Below are positions 42,454 through 51,314 of a DNA stretch of 61,801 bases, in pieces. Made by a program: the position numbers and the translations under genes. The first letter of the stretch is position 1; each line of letters opens with the position of its first letter. Source of the DNA: an uncultured Bacilli bacterium (GTDB taxonomy: Bacteria; Bacillota_I; Bacilli_A; RF39; UBA660); the NCBI GenBank assembly GCA_910576925.1, contig CAJTKB010000006.1, positions 1-61,801 of the forward strand, given 5' to 3'. The notes under the pieces were generated by a model. It saw only the letters and a program-made list of their open reading frames with translations. It did not search any database and had not been told where the DNA came from.

Positions 42454-44506
42454 ATATTTTCCCATCTTTTAAATTTAGTATTCTGTTAAACATATCTTTA
42501 GAAGTTAATCTATGACTAATTACAATTATTGTTTTATCCTTTAAGTATTTTAAAATATTTTCTAAAATAATTTTTTCTTTTTCTATATCTAGCTGACTTA
42601 AAGCCTCATCAAAAATATAAATATCGCTATTTCTAGTTAAGCTTCTAGCAAGTATTATTCGTTGTTTTTCTCCTCCTGATAAATTAGTTCCTCCTTCCTC
42701 TATCATTTTTTGATATTTTAATTCTTTATCTAGTAGTTCATCTACTTTAGTTATCTTACATATTTTATCTAGTTTTTCTTCATCTCCTTCTATTAAAATA
42801 TTATCTCTTATAGTTCCTGTAAAGAGACTTTCTTGTTGGGAGGTATAAGTTATTTTTCTTCTTATTACATCTAGATGATAATGAGTAATATCAATATTAT
42901 TTATAGTAACTGTTCCAAATTCAGTATTAATAAATCTACAAAGAATTTTCATTAAAGTGCTTTTCCCTATCCCACTTGCACCAGTTAAAAATACTTTATC
43001 TCTTCTCTTTATTTCAAGGTTTAATTTATCAAATATTTTTTTATATCCATAGCTATAGGTTAAATTTTTAAATTTAATAGAACCATTTAATTTATAATCA
43101 TTAAAGAATTCTAAACAATTAAAGTTCTCTATTTTTATTGTAAACAAATCTTCAATTCTAGATTTCGAAAGTTTGTATTTATGATATTCTTTGTATAAGG
43201 ATAAAATATTTCTATATGAAGTTAAGTAATATCCTAACATAGTTTGAAAAACTATTAATCCTCCTAATGTAAGTTTTTGCTTTATGATTAACATACTTCC
43301 AATAGATAGTACAGATATTTGAAAAATATCATTAATAATATTAGCAACTAATGTGTTTGTGAGTGTTATTTTATTTACAATATAAGCTTTTGTCAAAAAT
43401 TTTTGATATTCCTTTATGAAAGATGTAGTTTTATTTTTTTCTAGGTGCATACCTTTTATGGTATTCATCGAGTTTAGATTTTCATAGAGAAGCGAATTTA
43501 CTTTATCTTCGCTAGCAAGATAATTTTCCATTTTGTGTAGATGGATTTTATTAAATATAATTTCTATTATTAATAAAATCATACTTAATAATAAGATTAT
43601 TATGCCTAGACTTTTATCGATTCTAAATTGGAAATAGATAAAGATTATTATTAGAATTAAGTCTGTTGTAAAATATGAGAAAAGACTTGCTAAAAATAGT
43701 TTGATATTTATTAAGTCCTTCATTCTTGATATTACTTCTCCTACTGTTCGATTGTTATAATACAAGTATGGTAAAAAGACCAATCTTCTTATGACATTAA
43801 TAGTTAACTCTTCATCTAACATTTCACTCCATTTAAGAAGAGTGAGACTTTTTAGGTATGAACTTATAGCTTTTAAGATGAAAATAATTATCATAAATTT
43901 AGTAACAACATATATATTTTCTAAGATGCTATATTCTATAGCATTATTAAGAAGTAATTTAAAATAAAATGCACCTGTAATATTTAAAAAAGTATAAATT
44001 ATAGTTAAAAGTAAGATGTAGGGAATATATTTTTTATTTTTTTTAATAAATTTTTCTAACCATTCATTTATTATTTTTCTTTTATCTAGGTTTAGTATTT
44101 TCTTAATAGGCTTTAAGTAGATATAGTTATTACTAGTCATTAAGTTAAATTCTGCAAATGATACTTTTCTTTTTCCTATAGAAGGGTCCATTACTTGTAA
44201 TTCTTTTTTATCAGTATTGATGCTATAAATTACAATAAAGTGCTGGAATTTCTTACTTATAACTATATGACTTATTATAGGTAACATCTCTTTAGTTATA
44301 TTTTCTATTTTTAAATTAAGACCATATGAGTTAAATCCAAGAATAGTTGATGCCTGAACAAGATTATAAGCACTAACACCATTTTTAGTGGTTTTTGTAA
44401 GTTCTCTTAAATATTCTAGAGAACAATTTCCTTTGTAATATCTAATAACTGATAATAAGCAGCAAACACCACAGTCTTTAAATCCCTCTTGTTTTATAAC
44501 TTCCAT
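42440..44506 (-). CDS. C39-peptidase-containing ABC exporter (PCAT)
   Basis: 688 residues: N-terminal C39 peptidase with Cys12 (GFKDCGVCC), His89 (KKFQHFIVIYS) and Asp107 (QVMDPSIG), six membrane helices (about 150-440), and ATPase domain with Walker A LTGASGIGKSTLMKIL, signature TNLSGGEKQRIILARSL, Walker B DIYIFDEALSQLD and switch His in VISHRLTS. Such enzymes cut precursors after GG and pump the mature peptide out. It is first in an operon whose last two genes encode GG-leader peptides, so function and substrates fit together. AGGTAAAAATGG precedes the start. Confidence 0.95.
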   Translation of the reverse strand: MEVIKQEGFKDCGVCCLLSVIRYYKGNCSLEYLRELTKTTKNGVSAYNLVQASTILGFNSYGLNLKIENITKEMLPIISHIVISKKFQHFIVIYSINTDKKELQVMDPSIGKRKVSFAEFNLMTSNNYIYLKPIKKILNLDKRKIINEWLEKFIKKNKKYIPYILLLTIIYTFLNITGAFYFKLLLNNAIEYSILENIYVVTKFMIIIFILKAISSYLKSLTLLKWSEMLDEELTINVIRRLVFLPYLYYNNRTVGEVISRMKDLINIKLFLASLFSYFTTDLILIIIFIYFQFRIDKSLGIIILLLSMILLIIEIIFNKIHLHKMENYLASEDKVNSLLYENLNSMNTIKGMHLEKNKTTSFIKEYQKFLTKAYIVNKITLTNTLVANIINDIFQISVLSIGSMLIIKQKLTLGGLIVFQTMLGYYLTSYRNILSLYKEYHKYKLSKSRIEDLFTIKIENFNCLEFFNDYKLNGSIKFKNLTYSYGYKKIFDKLNLEIKRRDKVFLTGASGIGKSTLMKILCRFINTEFGTVTINNIDITHYHLDVIRRKITYTSQQESLFTGTIRDNILIEGDEEKLDKICKITKVDELLDKELKYQKMIEEGGTNLSGGEKQRIILARSLTRNSDIYIFDEALSQLDIEKEKIILENILKYLKDKTIIVISHRLTSKDMFNRILNLKDGKIYEEI

Positions 44507-44603
44507 TTTTACCTCCCACTATATTATTCGAGTATTATTTGATATTTTATATTAAAGGTAAAATTATTTTGTATATTTTTTCAATTATTGTTAAAAATAA
44601 AAA

Positions 44604-44633
44604 TAGAAGAGACTATTTAGATAAACTCTTCTA
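44604..44633 (-). terminator. Terminator-like hairpin before the exporter operon
   Basis: tagaagag / ctcttcta arms with a 14-base loop. Minus strand followed by TTTTTATTTTTAAC. Confidence 0.65.
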
Positions 44634-44705
44634 GACAAATGACTAATATATTTTTTCCTACTTAGTTATTTTCTATTAAATTTGATATTACTGCCTTTTA
44701 AATAA

Positions 44706-44731
44706 AATACTACTATTATCCTTGTAGTATT
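44706..44731 (-). terminator. Terminator of the pilin-like pair
   Basis: Perfect 8-bp arms (aatactac / gtagtatt), then TTTATTT on the minus strand. It lies 49 bases after the pilin gene at 44780. Confidence 0.7.
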
Positions 44732-44779
44732 TTTAATTTAATATATTATAATAGAGAAAATAAAAAAGAAGTGTTTTAA

Positions 44780-45388
44780 CTATTCTTCTTTGCAAGTTGC
44801 ATCAAAACTATATGAAGTTCCACTAAGTGTTAGAGCACTTCCTATTTGACCTAATTTAGCAGTTGCATCAGCATTTCCTGTTTTTACTGCTGCTCTTGTA
44901 AGAGCACTTTCTATAGTAAAATCGTCTACTCCATTTTTACCAGTATCTACTCCAATAAAATAATAATCGAAATTATCACCTTGTTTGTCTGCTGGTACAC
45001 TTGCATCATAAGGTTTATTTACTATAATAACATACCCACCAGCATAAGGCTTTCCGAATGAACTAGATGAGCCACCACGTTCTAATATAATTCCATCTAA
45101 TGGTACTGCAACATATGATCCAGGAGCTGGCGTTTGACACTCAGAGTTAACAGTTGCTTGTCCTCCAGCTTGTGTTACAAATAGATCTCCACCTATAATA
45201 TTTGTTCTTGCTGCATCTATAAACTTTTTGGCATTAGTAGCATAAGTATTCCTTCTTGATTTTGCAATAGCTCTTGTTACCGCTGGTAAAGCAACCATCA
45301 TAAGTATTGCCATAATTATGATAACAGCTAGTAATTCTATCAAAGTAAAACCTTGTGTATTTTTTTCATTATTATTTGAATTTTCCAT
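44780..45388 (-). CDS. Type IV pilin-like protein
   Basis: 202 residues. Polar leader MENSNNNEKNTQG, then FTLIELLAVIIIMAILMMVALPAV with Glu5 of the mature protein. The globular part is rich in Gly/Ala (AGGQATVNSECQTPAPGSYVAVPLDGIIL) and has a Cys pair (SECQ, ATCKEE). Length and pattern suit a major pseudopilin. Its partner gene lies 79 bases upstream, and the assembly ATPase and peptidase genes are elsewhere. Confidence 0.92.
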   Translation of the reverse strand: MENSNNNEKNTQGFTLIELLAVIIIMAILMMVALPAVTRAIAKSRRNTYATNAKKFIDAARTNIIGGDLFVTQAGGQATVNSECQTPAPGSYVAVPLDGIILERGGSSSSFGKPYAGGYVIIVNKPYDASVPADKQGDNFDYYFIGVDTGKNGVDDFTIESALTRAAVKTGNADATAKLGQIGSALTLSGTSYSFDATCKEE

Positions 45389-45467
45389 AATATAATCCTA
45401 TCTCCTATCCTAAATATAATTGTAGTATTAAATTTGAAATACGTCAATTACTTTTTACAAAAAAGTA

Positions 45468-45965
45468 TTAACAGTTGTAATTATTTTCTCCTTTTAAAGT
45501 ATCCAAATTAGTAAGAGCGCTAGTAACATATTCAATTTTGGCATTTTCTTTGTATAAATTTTCATTAGATGTATATTTAACACCACGATAATAGTTTGTG
45601 CCACTTGTTGTGAAATTTTCGATTAGTTGTACATAATATACATATTTTGATGATTCATATTTTACAATAACGTAACTATAGTTCTCGTTATATTTTCCGT
45701 TATATGGACCATTCTGGAGTTCTGATTTATCAAGATCTGTGATCTTATATTTTCTACATTCTCCAGTTGCTGGCCTTGGCCTAGTCATATCACCTTCAAA
45801 TTGATATTTAGCAAGATTTACTAACTTTTTGGCATCATTTATATATGATGTACTTTTTCCCTTATCTACAGTACTTGTGATATTTGGAAGAGCAACAACC
45901 ATAAGTATTCCCATAACAGTAATAGTGACCATCAATTCAATTAATGTAAAACCCTTATTATTCAT
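45468..45965 (-). CDS. Type IV pilin-like protein
   Basis: 165 residues. Leader MNNKG followed by FTLIELMVTITVMGILMVVALPN. Soluble domain with DAKKLVNLAKYQFEGDMTRPRPATGECRKY and a terminal NNYNC. It lacks the Gly-rich region of the neighbour. Could serve competence or a type II-like secretion pseudopilus. It precedes the 202-residue pilin gene on the same strand. Confidence 0.92.
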   Translation of the reverse strand: MNNKGFTLIELMVTITVMGILMVVALPNITSTVDKGKSTSYINDAKKLVNLAKYQFEGDMTRPRPATGECRKYKITDLDKSELQNGPYNGKYNENYSYVIVKYESSKYVYYVQLIENFTTSGTNYYRGVKYTSNENLYKENAKIEYVTSALTNLDTLKGENNYNC

Positions 45966-46045
45966 ACTTAACTCCTTATAATATGTATTATACTATTTTT
46001 TTAGTAATAGTTAAATAACATAAATTACAGTTTACAAAATTTTAC

Positions 46046-47272
46046 TTAATTTTGATTATAGATAACTTCATCTAAATTTTCTAGTTCCTTTATTGTGTTA
46101 ACAGTATAATATTCTTCGTTAAATAGATTATCATATCTGAATAATGCGAAGCCTTTATATTTACTAGTATTTCGTCCTAAAATAATTTGTCTTTTTATGA
46201 TATCATTGTTTTCAATCCATTCTTGTTTACCTTCCCTTGCGTAAGTATCTTCCTTGCCAATTTTATAAAAAGCTAAAGCGTAATAAAGTTCAATATTTTT
46301 GTTTGTTACTATATCATTCCACTCATTCATAGTATCTATGAAGGGTCTACTGCTATTATAAAATCCATAGTACAATTGAGGCATTAAGAAATCTACATAT
46401 TCATCGCTCTTCCCCCACTTTCTAACATCGGCATAGTTTTTATTATAATTATTTTCTATATTTCCATCTGGTGATATTCCAAATGATACATTTTTGTTTA
46501 TACTTTTTATAGATTTGTAAACTTCTTTTATCAAATTATTAATTACTTGTAAGTGATAATCAGATTTACTTATATCACCATTATGTTTAACATATTCTTG
46601 GTATTCTTCATTATCTATATCATCATTTGGATAGAAATAATCATCAAATAATATACCTTTAAATTCATAATTTTTTAATATTTCCTTAATGCCATTAATT
46701 ATATGAGTAGTTGCCTCTTTAGAAGATGGATTATAATAGTAAATATCTTCTATCTTTTTAACAATATTTGTATTAATAAATTGATAAGCATAACTATCAG
46801 GAGATATTTCCTCGTTTTTCCTTGTTATTCTAAATGGATTAATCCAAACATATAAATCTATCTTATTTTTTGAAGTTTCATCTATGAATGTTTTTAACAC
46901 ATCATAATAACTTCCATCTTTTAAAATAATACTTTTATTTATAGGAAATTCACTACTTTTATATATAGCATCATCAAAACTTCTAACTTGTAGAATAATG
47001 GTATTAAACTTTTTAGATTTTGTATTTTTTATAATCTTTTTTATGTTTTCTAGTGACTCTTCTTTAGTTTTATCTCTAATATATGTATTTAACTCCATAT
47101 AAGAAACAAATAAAGCTCTCATTTCTTTTTTATTATCTTTTTTTGATTCATTCGCTTTTTCTACTTTCTTCTCTTGTTTTATATCTTTATCTTTATTTTT
47201 CTCTTCTTTATTAGAAATTAAAATAAAGGATAGACAAGTAAAGATTGTAAATATCATAACTAATTTTTTCAT
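46046..47272 (-). CDS. Secreted GHL10 family (glycosyl-hydrolase-like) protein
   Basis: 408 residues: signal or anchor segment (about 3-19), a Lys/Glu-rich linker to about residue 50, then a TIM-barrel-like domain: EMRALFVSYMELNTYI, FNTIILQVRSFDDAIYKS, IDLYVWINPFRI, FKGILFDDYFYPN and YVDFLMPQLYYGFYN. This is the DUF187/GHL10 fold, thought to act on peptidoglycan or other envelope glycans. DDYFYP and QLYYG line the probable active site. Surface-anchored or secreted. Confidence 0.88.
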   Translation of the reverse strand: MKKLVMIFTIFTCLSFILISNKEEKNKDKDIKQEKKVEKANESKKDNKKEMRALFVSYMELNTYIRDKTKEESLENIKKIIKNTKSKKFNTIILQVRSFDDAIYKSSEFPINKSIILKDGSYYDVLKTFIDETSKNKIDLYVWINPFRITRKNEEISPDSYAYQFINTNIVKKIEDIYYYNPSSKEATTHIINGIKEILKNYEFKGILFDDYFYPNDDIDNEEYQEYVKHNGDISKSDYHLQVINNLIKEVYKSIKSINKNVSFGISPDGNIENNYNKNYADVRKWGKSDEYVDFLMPQLYYGFYNSSRPFIDTMNEWNDIVTNKNIELYYALAFYKIGKEDTYAREGKQEWIENNDIIKRQIILGRNTSKYKGFALFRYDNLFNEEYYTVNTIKELENLDEVIYNQN

Positions 47273-47317
47273 ATATTCACCAATTTAAATATACTCTATT
47301 TAAAATGAGAATTTTGT

Positions 47318-47962
47318 CTATTTAATGTCATTGTTTTTTATAACAAATAGTTTTTCATCGTGATAAAAAGCATAGAACACCTCGTCTTTTGTTATCTTTT
47401 CGTTTTTTAAAAAATCATCAATCCACGCTGTAGTTTTATCTATTTCTTGTAATGTTTCTTTTTGAATTTTACCATCTAAAATAATAGGTAGTGGAAAACT
47501 TCCAAAATTTGTTCCTTTTTTAGTGAATACTGATAGGTTTCCGTTTGTTTCTAAGACAGCATAACTTACTTCTTCAATAGATTTAATCCCTTTACTTCTA
47601 AGTTCTGTTAGAAGGTCTCCTATATTATATCTTTGTTTAATCATTTCTTTAAAATTAATCTTACCTCTATTTATAATCACTGATGGGTTTCCTTCGAAAA
47701 TATCTCTAATTTTAGTATTTTTTAGAATCAGACGTGATGTAATAATTTCTATTAGAGAAACTGCTAATATTGGAATTACTGATATTAGTATATTACTTTC
47801 ATAGTTATCAATTGCCATTGCAGCAAGTTCTGATAATATAAAGGAGACTATCAGATCCATTATACTTAATTCACCTATTTCACGTTTTCCCATAAGACGA
47901 TATACTATACTTATTAAGATATAGAAAAATACTGCTCTAGTAAGCACTGAAATATATACCAT
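47318..47962 (-). CDS. DUF421 (YetF/YcaP-like) membrane protein
   Basis: 214 residues: three membrane helices in the first 80 (ISVLTRAVFFYILISIVYRLMGKREIGE is the DUF421 start), then a cytoplasmic alpha/beta part with IFEGNPSVIINRGKINFKEM and LRSKGIKSIEEVSYAVLETNG. YetF-type proteins are linked to spore or envelope stress (yetF and yrbG-like relatives). The reaction is unknown. Single gene. Confidence 0.93.
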   Translation of the reverse strand: MVYISVLTRAVFFYILISIVYRLMGKREIGELSIMDLIVSFILSELAAMAIDNYESNILISVIPILAVSLIEIITSRLILKNTKIRDIFEGNPSVIINRGKINFKEMIKQRYNIGDLLTELRSKGIKSIEEVSYAVLETNGNLSVFTKKGTNFGSFPLPIILDGKIQKETLQEIDKTTAWIDDFLKNEKITKDEVFYAFYHDEKLFVIKNNDIK

Positions 47963-48036
47963 ATTATCACCTATTATTATATTGGGTAAATGTATATTTT
48001 TTTATTCATAAACATAGTATTTTGTAGAGGTGAAAT

Positions 48037-48399
48037 ATGTTAGCTTTTAAAAATGTAGGTAAACAATTACTTAAGATATTAATTTATTTCTTAATATATT
48101 CTCTTATTTTAACAGTTTTATATTACTTTAATATGATAGATGAAAAAATATGTAACTATTTAAGATTTATTGGTTTTCTTTTAATACTATACTTCAATAG
48201 CAATAATATTAGTAGAAAATTGAATAAAAATTGTTTGCTAAACGGCTTGATTATAGGTATTAGCATAGTTGTTTTATTTATTATTATAACACTTATAATG
48301 AAACAAGGTATTGGTATTAAATCATTTATATATTATTTGCTAATTATAGGTGTATCAATTCTTGGAAGCAGTAAAAAAAGAAAGAAAACATTAAAATAA
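48037..48399 (+). CDS. TIGR04086 family membrane protein
   Basis: 120 residues with four helices (about 10-30, 40-55, 68-88, 92-110). The start FKNVGKQLLKILIYFLIYSLILTVLYYF and the short final KKRKKTLK fit the TIGR04086 family, known from spore-forming Firmicutes without assigned function. GAGGTGAA precedes the ATG, and a terminator follows. Confidence 0.8.
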   Translation: MLAFKNVGKQLLKILIYFLIYSLILTVLYYFNMIDEKICNYLRFIGFLLILYFNSNNISRKLNKNCLLNGLIIGISIVVLFIIITLIMKQGIGIKSFIYYLLIIGVSILGSSKKRKKTLK

Positions 48400-48413
48400 A
48401 TTTTTATAACTAT

Positions 48414-48455
48414 AAAGTCATATGTTTACAATATATGTAAAGATATGACTTTTCT
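48414..48455 (+). terminator. Terminator of the TIGR04086 gene
   Basis: Perfect 10-bp arms (aaagtcatat / atatgacttt) followed by ttctttt on the + strand. Confidence 0.8.
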
Positions 48456-48482
48456 TTTAATTATTTCTAAAAGTAACAATAA

Positions 48483-48516
48483 AAAAGCACTCTGTTTACA
48501 AATATAGAATGCTTTT
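48483..48516 (-). terminator. Terminator of the WXG100 locus
   Basis: Arms aaaagcactct / agaatgctttt with one mismatch. Minus strand followed by TTTATTG. It lies just past the DUF4176-like gene. Confidence 0.75.
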
Positions 48517-48523
48517 ATAATTA

Positions 48524-48901
48524 TTATTCATTCATATTAAAAATATCCATACTATAAGTTTCGTTGTTTAAGTATTCAATACTATCAGATAGATTTTTTT
48601 CAATTATATTGTTATCATCATCAACTATAATATCTTTAATAGTTTCTTTTAATTCGTTTTTAAAGTCTTTTTCTTCCTCGTTTTCATATCCTCTAAAATA
48701 AATTTCTTCTATTTGATTATGATTAAATAAGCAAACTTCATTAGAGTCAATAATTCCTTCTGGAAAAAGGCAACCACTATAATCATATAGTTTATGATTA
48801 TTATCATTTGGTATTACACAAAAGCCAGTAATCATTACTTTCTTTTCTCCACCATTTAGTAAAACTATTGTTCCAATAGGTAAATATTCTTTATTATACA
48901 T
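48524..48901 (-). CDS. DUF4176-like protein of the type VII locus
   Basis: 125 residues. The first half YLPIGTIVLLNGGEKKVMITGFCVI, then YDYSGCLFPEGIIDSNEVCLFNH and IEEIYFRGYENEEE, follows the DUF4176 pattern common in type VII secretion (EsaB/EssC) neighbourhoods. The C-terminal 40 residues are acidic and disordered. Cytoplasmic. Last gene of the operon, 10 bases after the 588-residue gene. Function unknown. Confidence 0.8.
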   Translation of the reverse strand: MYNKEYLPIGTIVLLNGGEKKVMITGFCVIPNDNNHKLYDYSGCLFPEGIIDSNEVCLFNHNQIEEIYFRGYENEEEKDFKNELKETIKDIIVDDDNNIIEKNLSDSIEYLNNETYSMDIFNMNE

Positions 48902-48911
48902 ATTATTCCTC

Positions 48912-50678
48912 CTAATTTTCCAATAAATCTATTTGAGTATTCGCACTATTAATTATGTCTTCTTCCATACTCCAAGTGTCATTATTTAGTGTATCATTAT
49001 TTGATGCTTTATAAGCGCTCTCATTGTTACTATTTTCATCGTTATATATTTCTTTTTCGCTATGTCTAACATTTGCTTCCTCTTCAGTCCAAAATTTATT
49101 TTCATTAGATAGCCTATCTTCGCTATCATCAAAGTCATTATTTTCTTTTCTATCTTTATATATTTTTATTCCAGCGCCAATTGCTGCTGTTGCTGCTAAT
49201 CCTCCTGTAATTGGTAGAATACCTATACCACTTCCAGTACTACTTGATGTAGTTCTGTCAGCTCCAATGTCAATATAATCTTTAATATCTGGATCAGTTT
49301 CAAATAAATCTGTTTTAGTATCTGGTATATCTACTTTCTCAGTAACAACACCCGTAGTTGAGTCTGTTGTAGTGCCAACTATATTATTATTTGGTTTATT
49401 ACTAGCAGGTGGTGTATATCCCTTTTTATATACTATACCTCCGCCAGTACTTGTTGATGAACCACCTATGGAATTATTATTTGTTGTTGGTTGAGTAACA
49501 TTAACTGTTGGATTATTACTTGATCCCATATTAGTAAGTCCGCTGTTATTACTATTATTATTACTGTTAGGATTGTTACTAACTGGAGGTGTAGTAGTAA
49601 TTTGCTCTGTGTCATCCGGTTTAATAGTTGGAGGTGTTACCTGATTATTAATAGGATTATCTGTATTATTTGTTGGAGGTGTAGAAGGATTACTAATATT
49701 TTGATTATTATCTGGATTAATAATGTCGGGTATAGTAGGTTTATTTATATTATTATCAGTATTTGGCTTAAATATATTATCTATGTTATCTATTTTATTT
49801 ATATTATCTGGTTTAGAAACATAAATATCCTTCTCGATTGTAGATGGTTTAGGATTATATTTTTTTAATACTTTTTCAGAGGCTTTCTTAACTGCTTTTG
49901 ATCCTACAACTCCAGTAGCAGTTACGACACTACCTGTCTTTATACTTTTTGTTTTCTTAGAAGAACTTTTGCTTTTTGTTCCGCTTTTTGTTATAGTAGT
50001 AGCACTTTTTTTACTTATAGAATTAGACTTTGTTTCTTCATCAGATTTAGTAGTTGATTTTTTATCACTTTTGTTTTTATTTTGATTTGCTTCTTTATTA
50101 ATATCAATATACTTTTCTACTGCACTATTTTTTGCATTAGCAAGACCTGTTTTAGGAAGCTTTATACTTTTAGAGTCATTGCTATTATTTTTATTATCAT
50201 TATTTATGCTGCTACTACCAGTTTGATTTTTTATTGCTTTTACTGCACTATCTATAGCAAAAGATGTAGCAAAAGCCAAGCCTATATTATCCTTATCATT
50301 CGTATCTATTTCAAACTTTTTATTAAATGATTTAACAATATCATTAAATTCGTCTTTGGCTATTGATATATTCCCATTTGTATCCGCTTCTAATTTTTTT
50401 GTTTGTGTTATTATTTCATCAGCAAGAAGTAAAGAATTATCATAAGATTTTTCCGTTTCTTCTAATTTTTTATACGCCTTATTTATATCACTGATTGCTG
50501 TACTAATTTCAGGTATATCTACAATATATGTATTAAGCTCATTTTTTAAACTAGCAATACTATAATGATCGCCTTCTTTTATTATTGATATATAATCCTT
50601 CAATTTAGTGGCAAAATCTATAAACTCCTTTACATTTCCTTCATTGCAATACCATTCGTAATTATTATCTGTGTTCAT
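48912..50678 (-). CDS. Large repetitive type VII locus protein with an internal LPITG-membrane segment
   Basis: 588 residues: helical N-terminal domain (1-150), a long Ser/Lys- then Pro/Asn-rich disordered stretch (160-460, with an LPKTG at 174-178), then LPITG (488-492), a hydrophobic stretch (about 493-505) and KDRK (508-511). This is the layout of a sortase signal, but another 77 acidic residues (512-588) follow it. Known: sortase signals normally end the protein. Inferred: either a membrane protein with a cytoplasmic acidic tail, or a protein cut at LPIT|G. It lies between the 174-residue gene and the DUF4176-like gene. Confidence 0.75.
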   Translation of the reverse strand: MNTDNNYEWYCNEGNVKEFIDFATKLKDYISIIKEGDHYSIASLKNELNTYIVDIPEISTAISDINKAYKKLEETEKSYDNSLLLADEIITQTKKLEADTNGNISIAKDEFNDIVKSFNKKFEIDTNDKDNIGLAFATSFAIDSAVKAIKNQTGSSSINNDNKNNSNDSKSIKLPKTGLANAKNSAVEKYIDINKEANQNKNKSDKKSTTKSDEETKSNSISKKSATTITKSGTKSKSSSKKTKSIKTGSVVTATGVVGSKAVKKASEKVLKKYNPKPSTIEKDIYVSKPDNINKIDNIDNIFKPNTDNNINKPTIPDIINPDNNQNISNPSTPPTNNTDNPINNQVTPPTIKPDDTEQITTTPPVSNNPNSNNNSNNSGLTNMGSSNNPTVNVTQPTTNNNSIGGSSTSTGGGIVYKKGYTPPASNKPNNNIVGTTTDSTTGVVTEKVDIPDTKTDLFETDPDIKDYIDIGADRTTSSSTGSGIGILPITGGLAATAAIGAGIKIYKDRKENNDFDDSEDRLSNENKFWTEEEANVRHSEKEIYNDENSNNESAYKASNNDTLNNDTWSMEEDIINSANTQIDLLEN

Positions 50679-50692
50679 GCTGGCTTACCTCC

Positions 50693-51217
50693 TTAATAAT
50701 CGATACTAGATAGACTAGCAATGTTTTTTGTAGATTTATTAAATTCTACTATAGCATTAGATCTATCCTCTGTAAATCTTATATATTTGTGATATGCATT
50801 TTCAAGTTTTCTCTTCTCAAAAGTTGTACTCATTGTAATTTTATCTGTATAGCCTTTGCTTTTGAATTCTTGATATCCAGGCTCTGCTAATTTTATTTGT
50901 TCATCACAATAAGCAATGTAACTTTCTAAATCTCTTTTCCTTTTAGACCAAAAGGCTTTTTTTACATTTTGTTTGCACTTAAATAAATTATTTCTAACAT
51001 CAGGTATTTTACTTTTGCTTATGTCTTTCATTTTCATATCAAGGGGTATATATTCACCACAATGAAAAGTCATTTTTCCATATATATCTTCATTTTTTAA
51101 TATTTCATTTTGATGTTGTTCTAAATACTCATTTATAGTTTCAAAGGAACTATCTAAATAACCATCAAGAGTCTCTTCAACATTAAAACAGTCTGATAAG
51201 CTTCTAATTTCTCCCAT
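50693..51217 (-). CDS. Helical hypothetical protein of the type VII locus
   Basis: 174 residues, no known family. Almost wholly helical, with Lys/Glu-rich stretches (NVKKAFWSKRKRDLESYIAYCDEQIKLAEPGYQEF) and an early FHCGEYIPLD turn. No membrane segment. Two Trp-free helices with a central SKRKRD turn resemble an elongated hairpin, so it may be a chaperone or adaptor for the Esx proteins. It lies after the palindromes and before the 588-residue gene. Confidence 0.6.
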   Translation of the reverse strand: MGEIRSLSDCFNVEETLDGYLDSSFETINEYLEQHQNEILKNEDIYGKMTFHCGEYIPLDMKMKDISKSKIPDVRNNLFKCKQNVKKAFWSKRKRDLESYIAYCDEQIKLAEPGYQEFKSKGYTDKITMSTTFEKRKLENAYHKYIRFTEDRSNAIVEFNKSTKNIASLSSIDY

Positions 51218-51249
51218 TTTTCTTCCTCCTATTTCTATATATATAAAAT

Positions 51250-51310
51250 ATATTGTAAATAAAAGAAAATTCTTTTATTTACAATATATTGCATCTTAAG
51301 ATGCAATATA
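51250..51310 (-). terminator. Two tandem perfect palindromes after the Esx genes
   Basis: 51250-51287: 18-bp arms (half-site atattgtaaataaaagaa) with a 2-base loop. 51285-51310: 26-bp perfect palindrome centred on CTTAAG. They share 3 bases and start 4 bases after the last Esx gene. There is a weak T-run only. They most likely stabilise the esx message and reduce read-through into the lower-need downstream genes. Confidence 0.7.
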
Positions 51311-51314
51311 TAAA

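Noticed and set aside
49602..49868. Ile/Trp/Arg-rich + strand frames opposite the 588-residue protein
   Set aside because: Products such as NRIICIICWRCRR are the antisense of Asn/Pro/Asp repeats and have no start signals.
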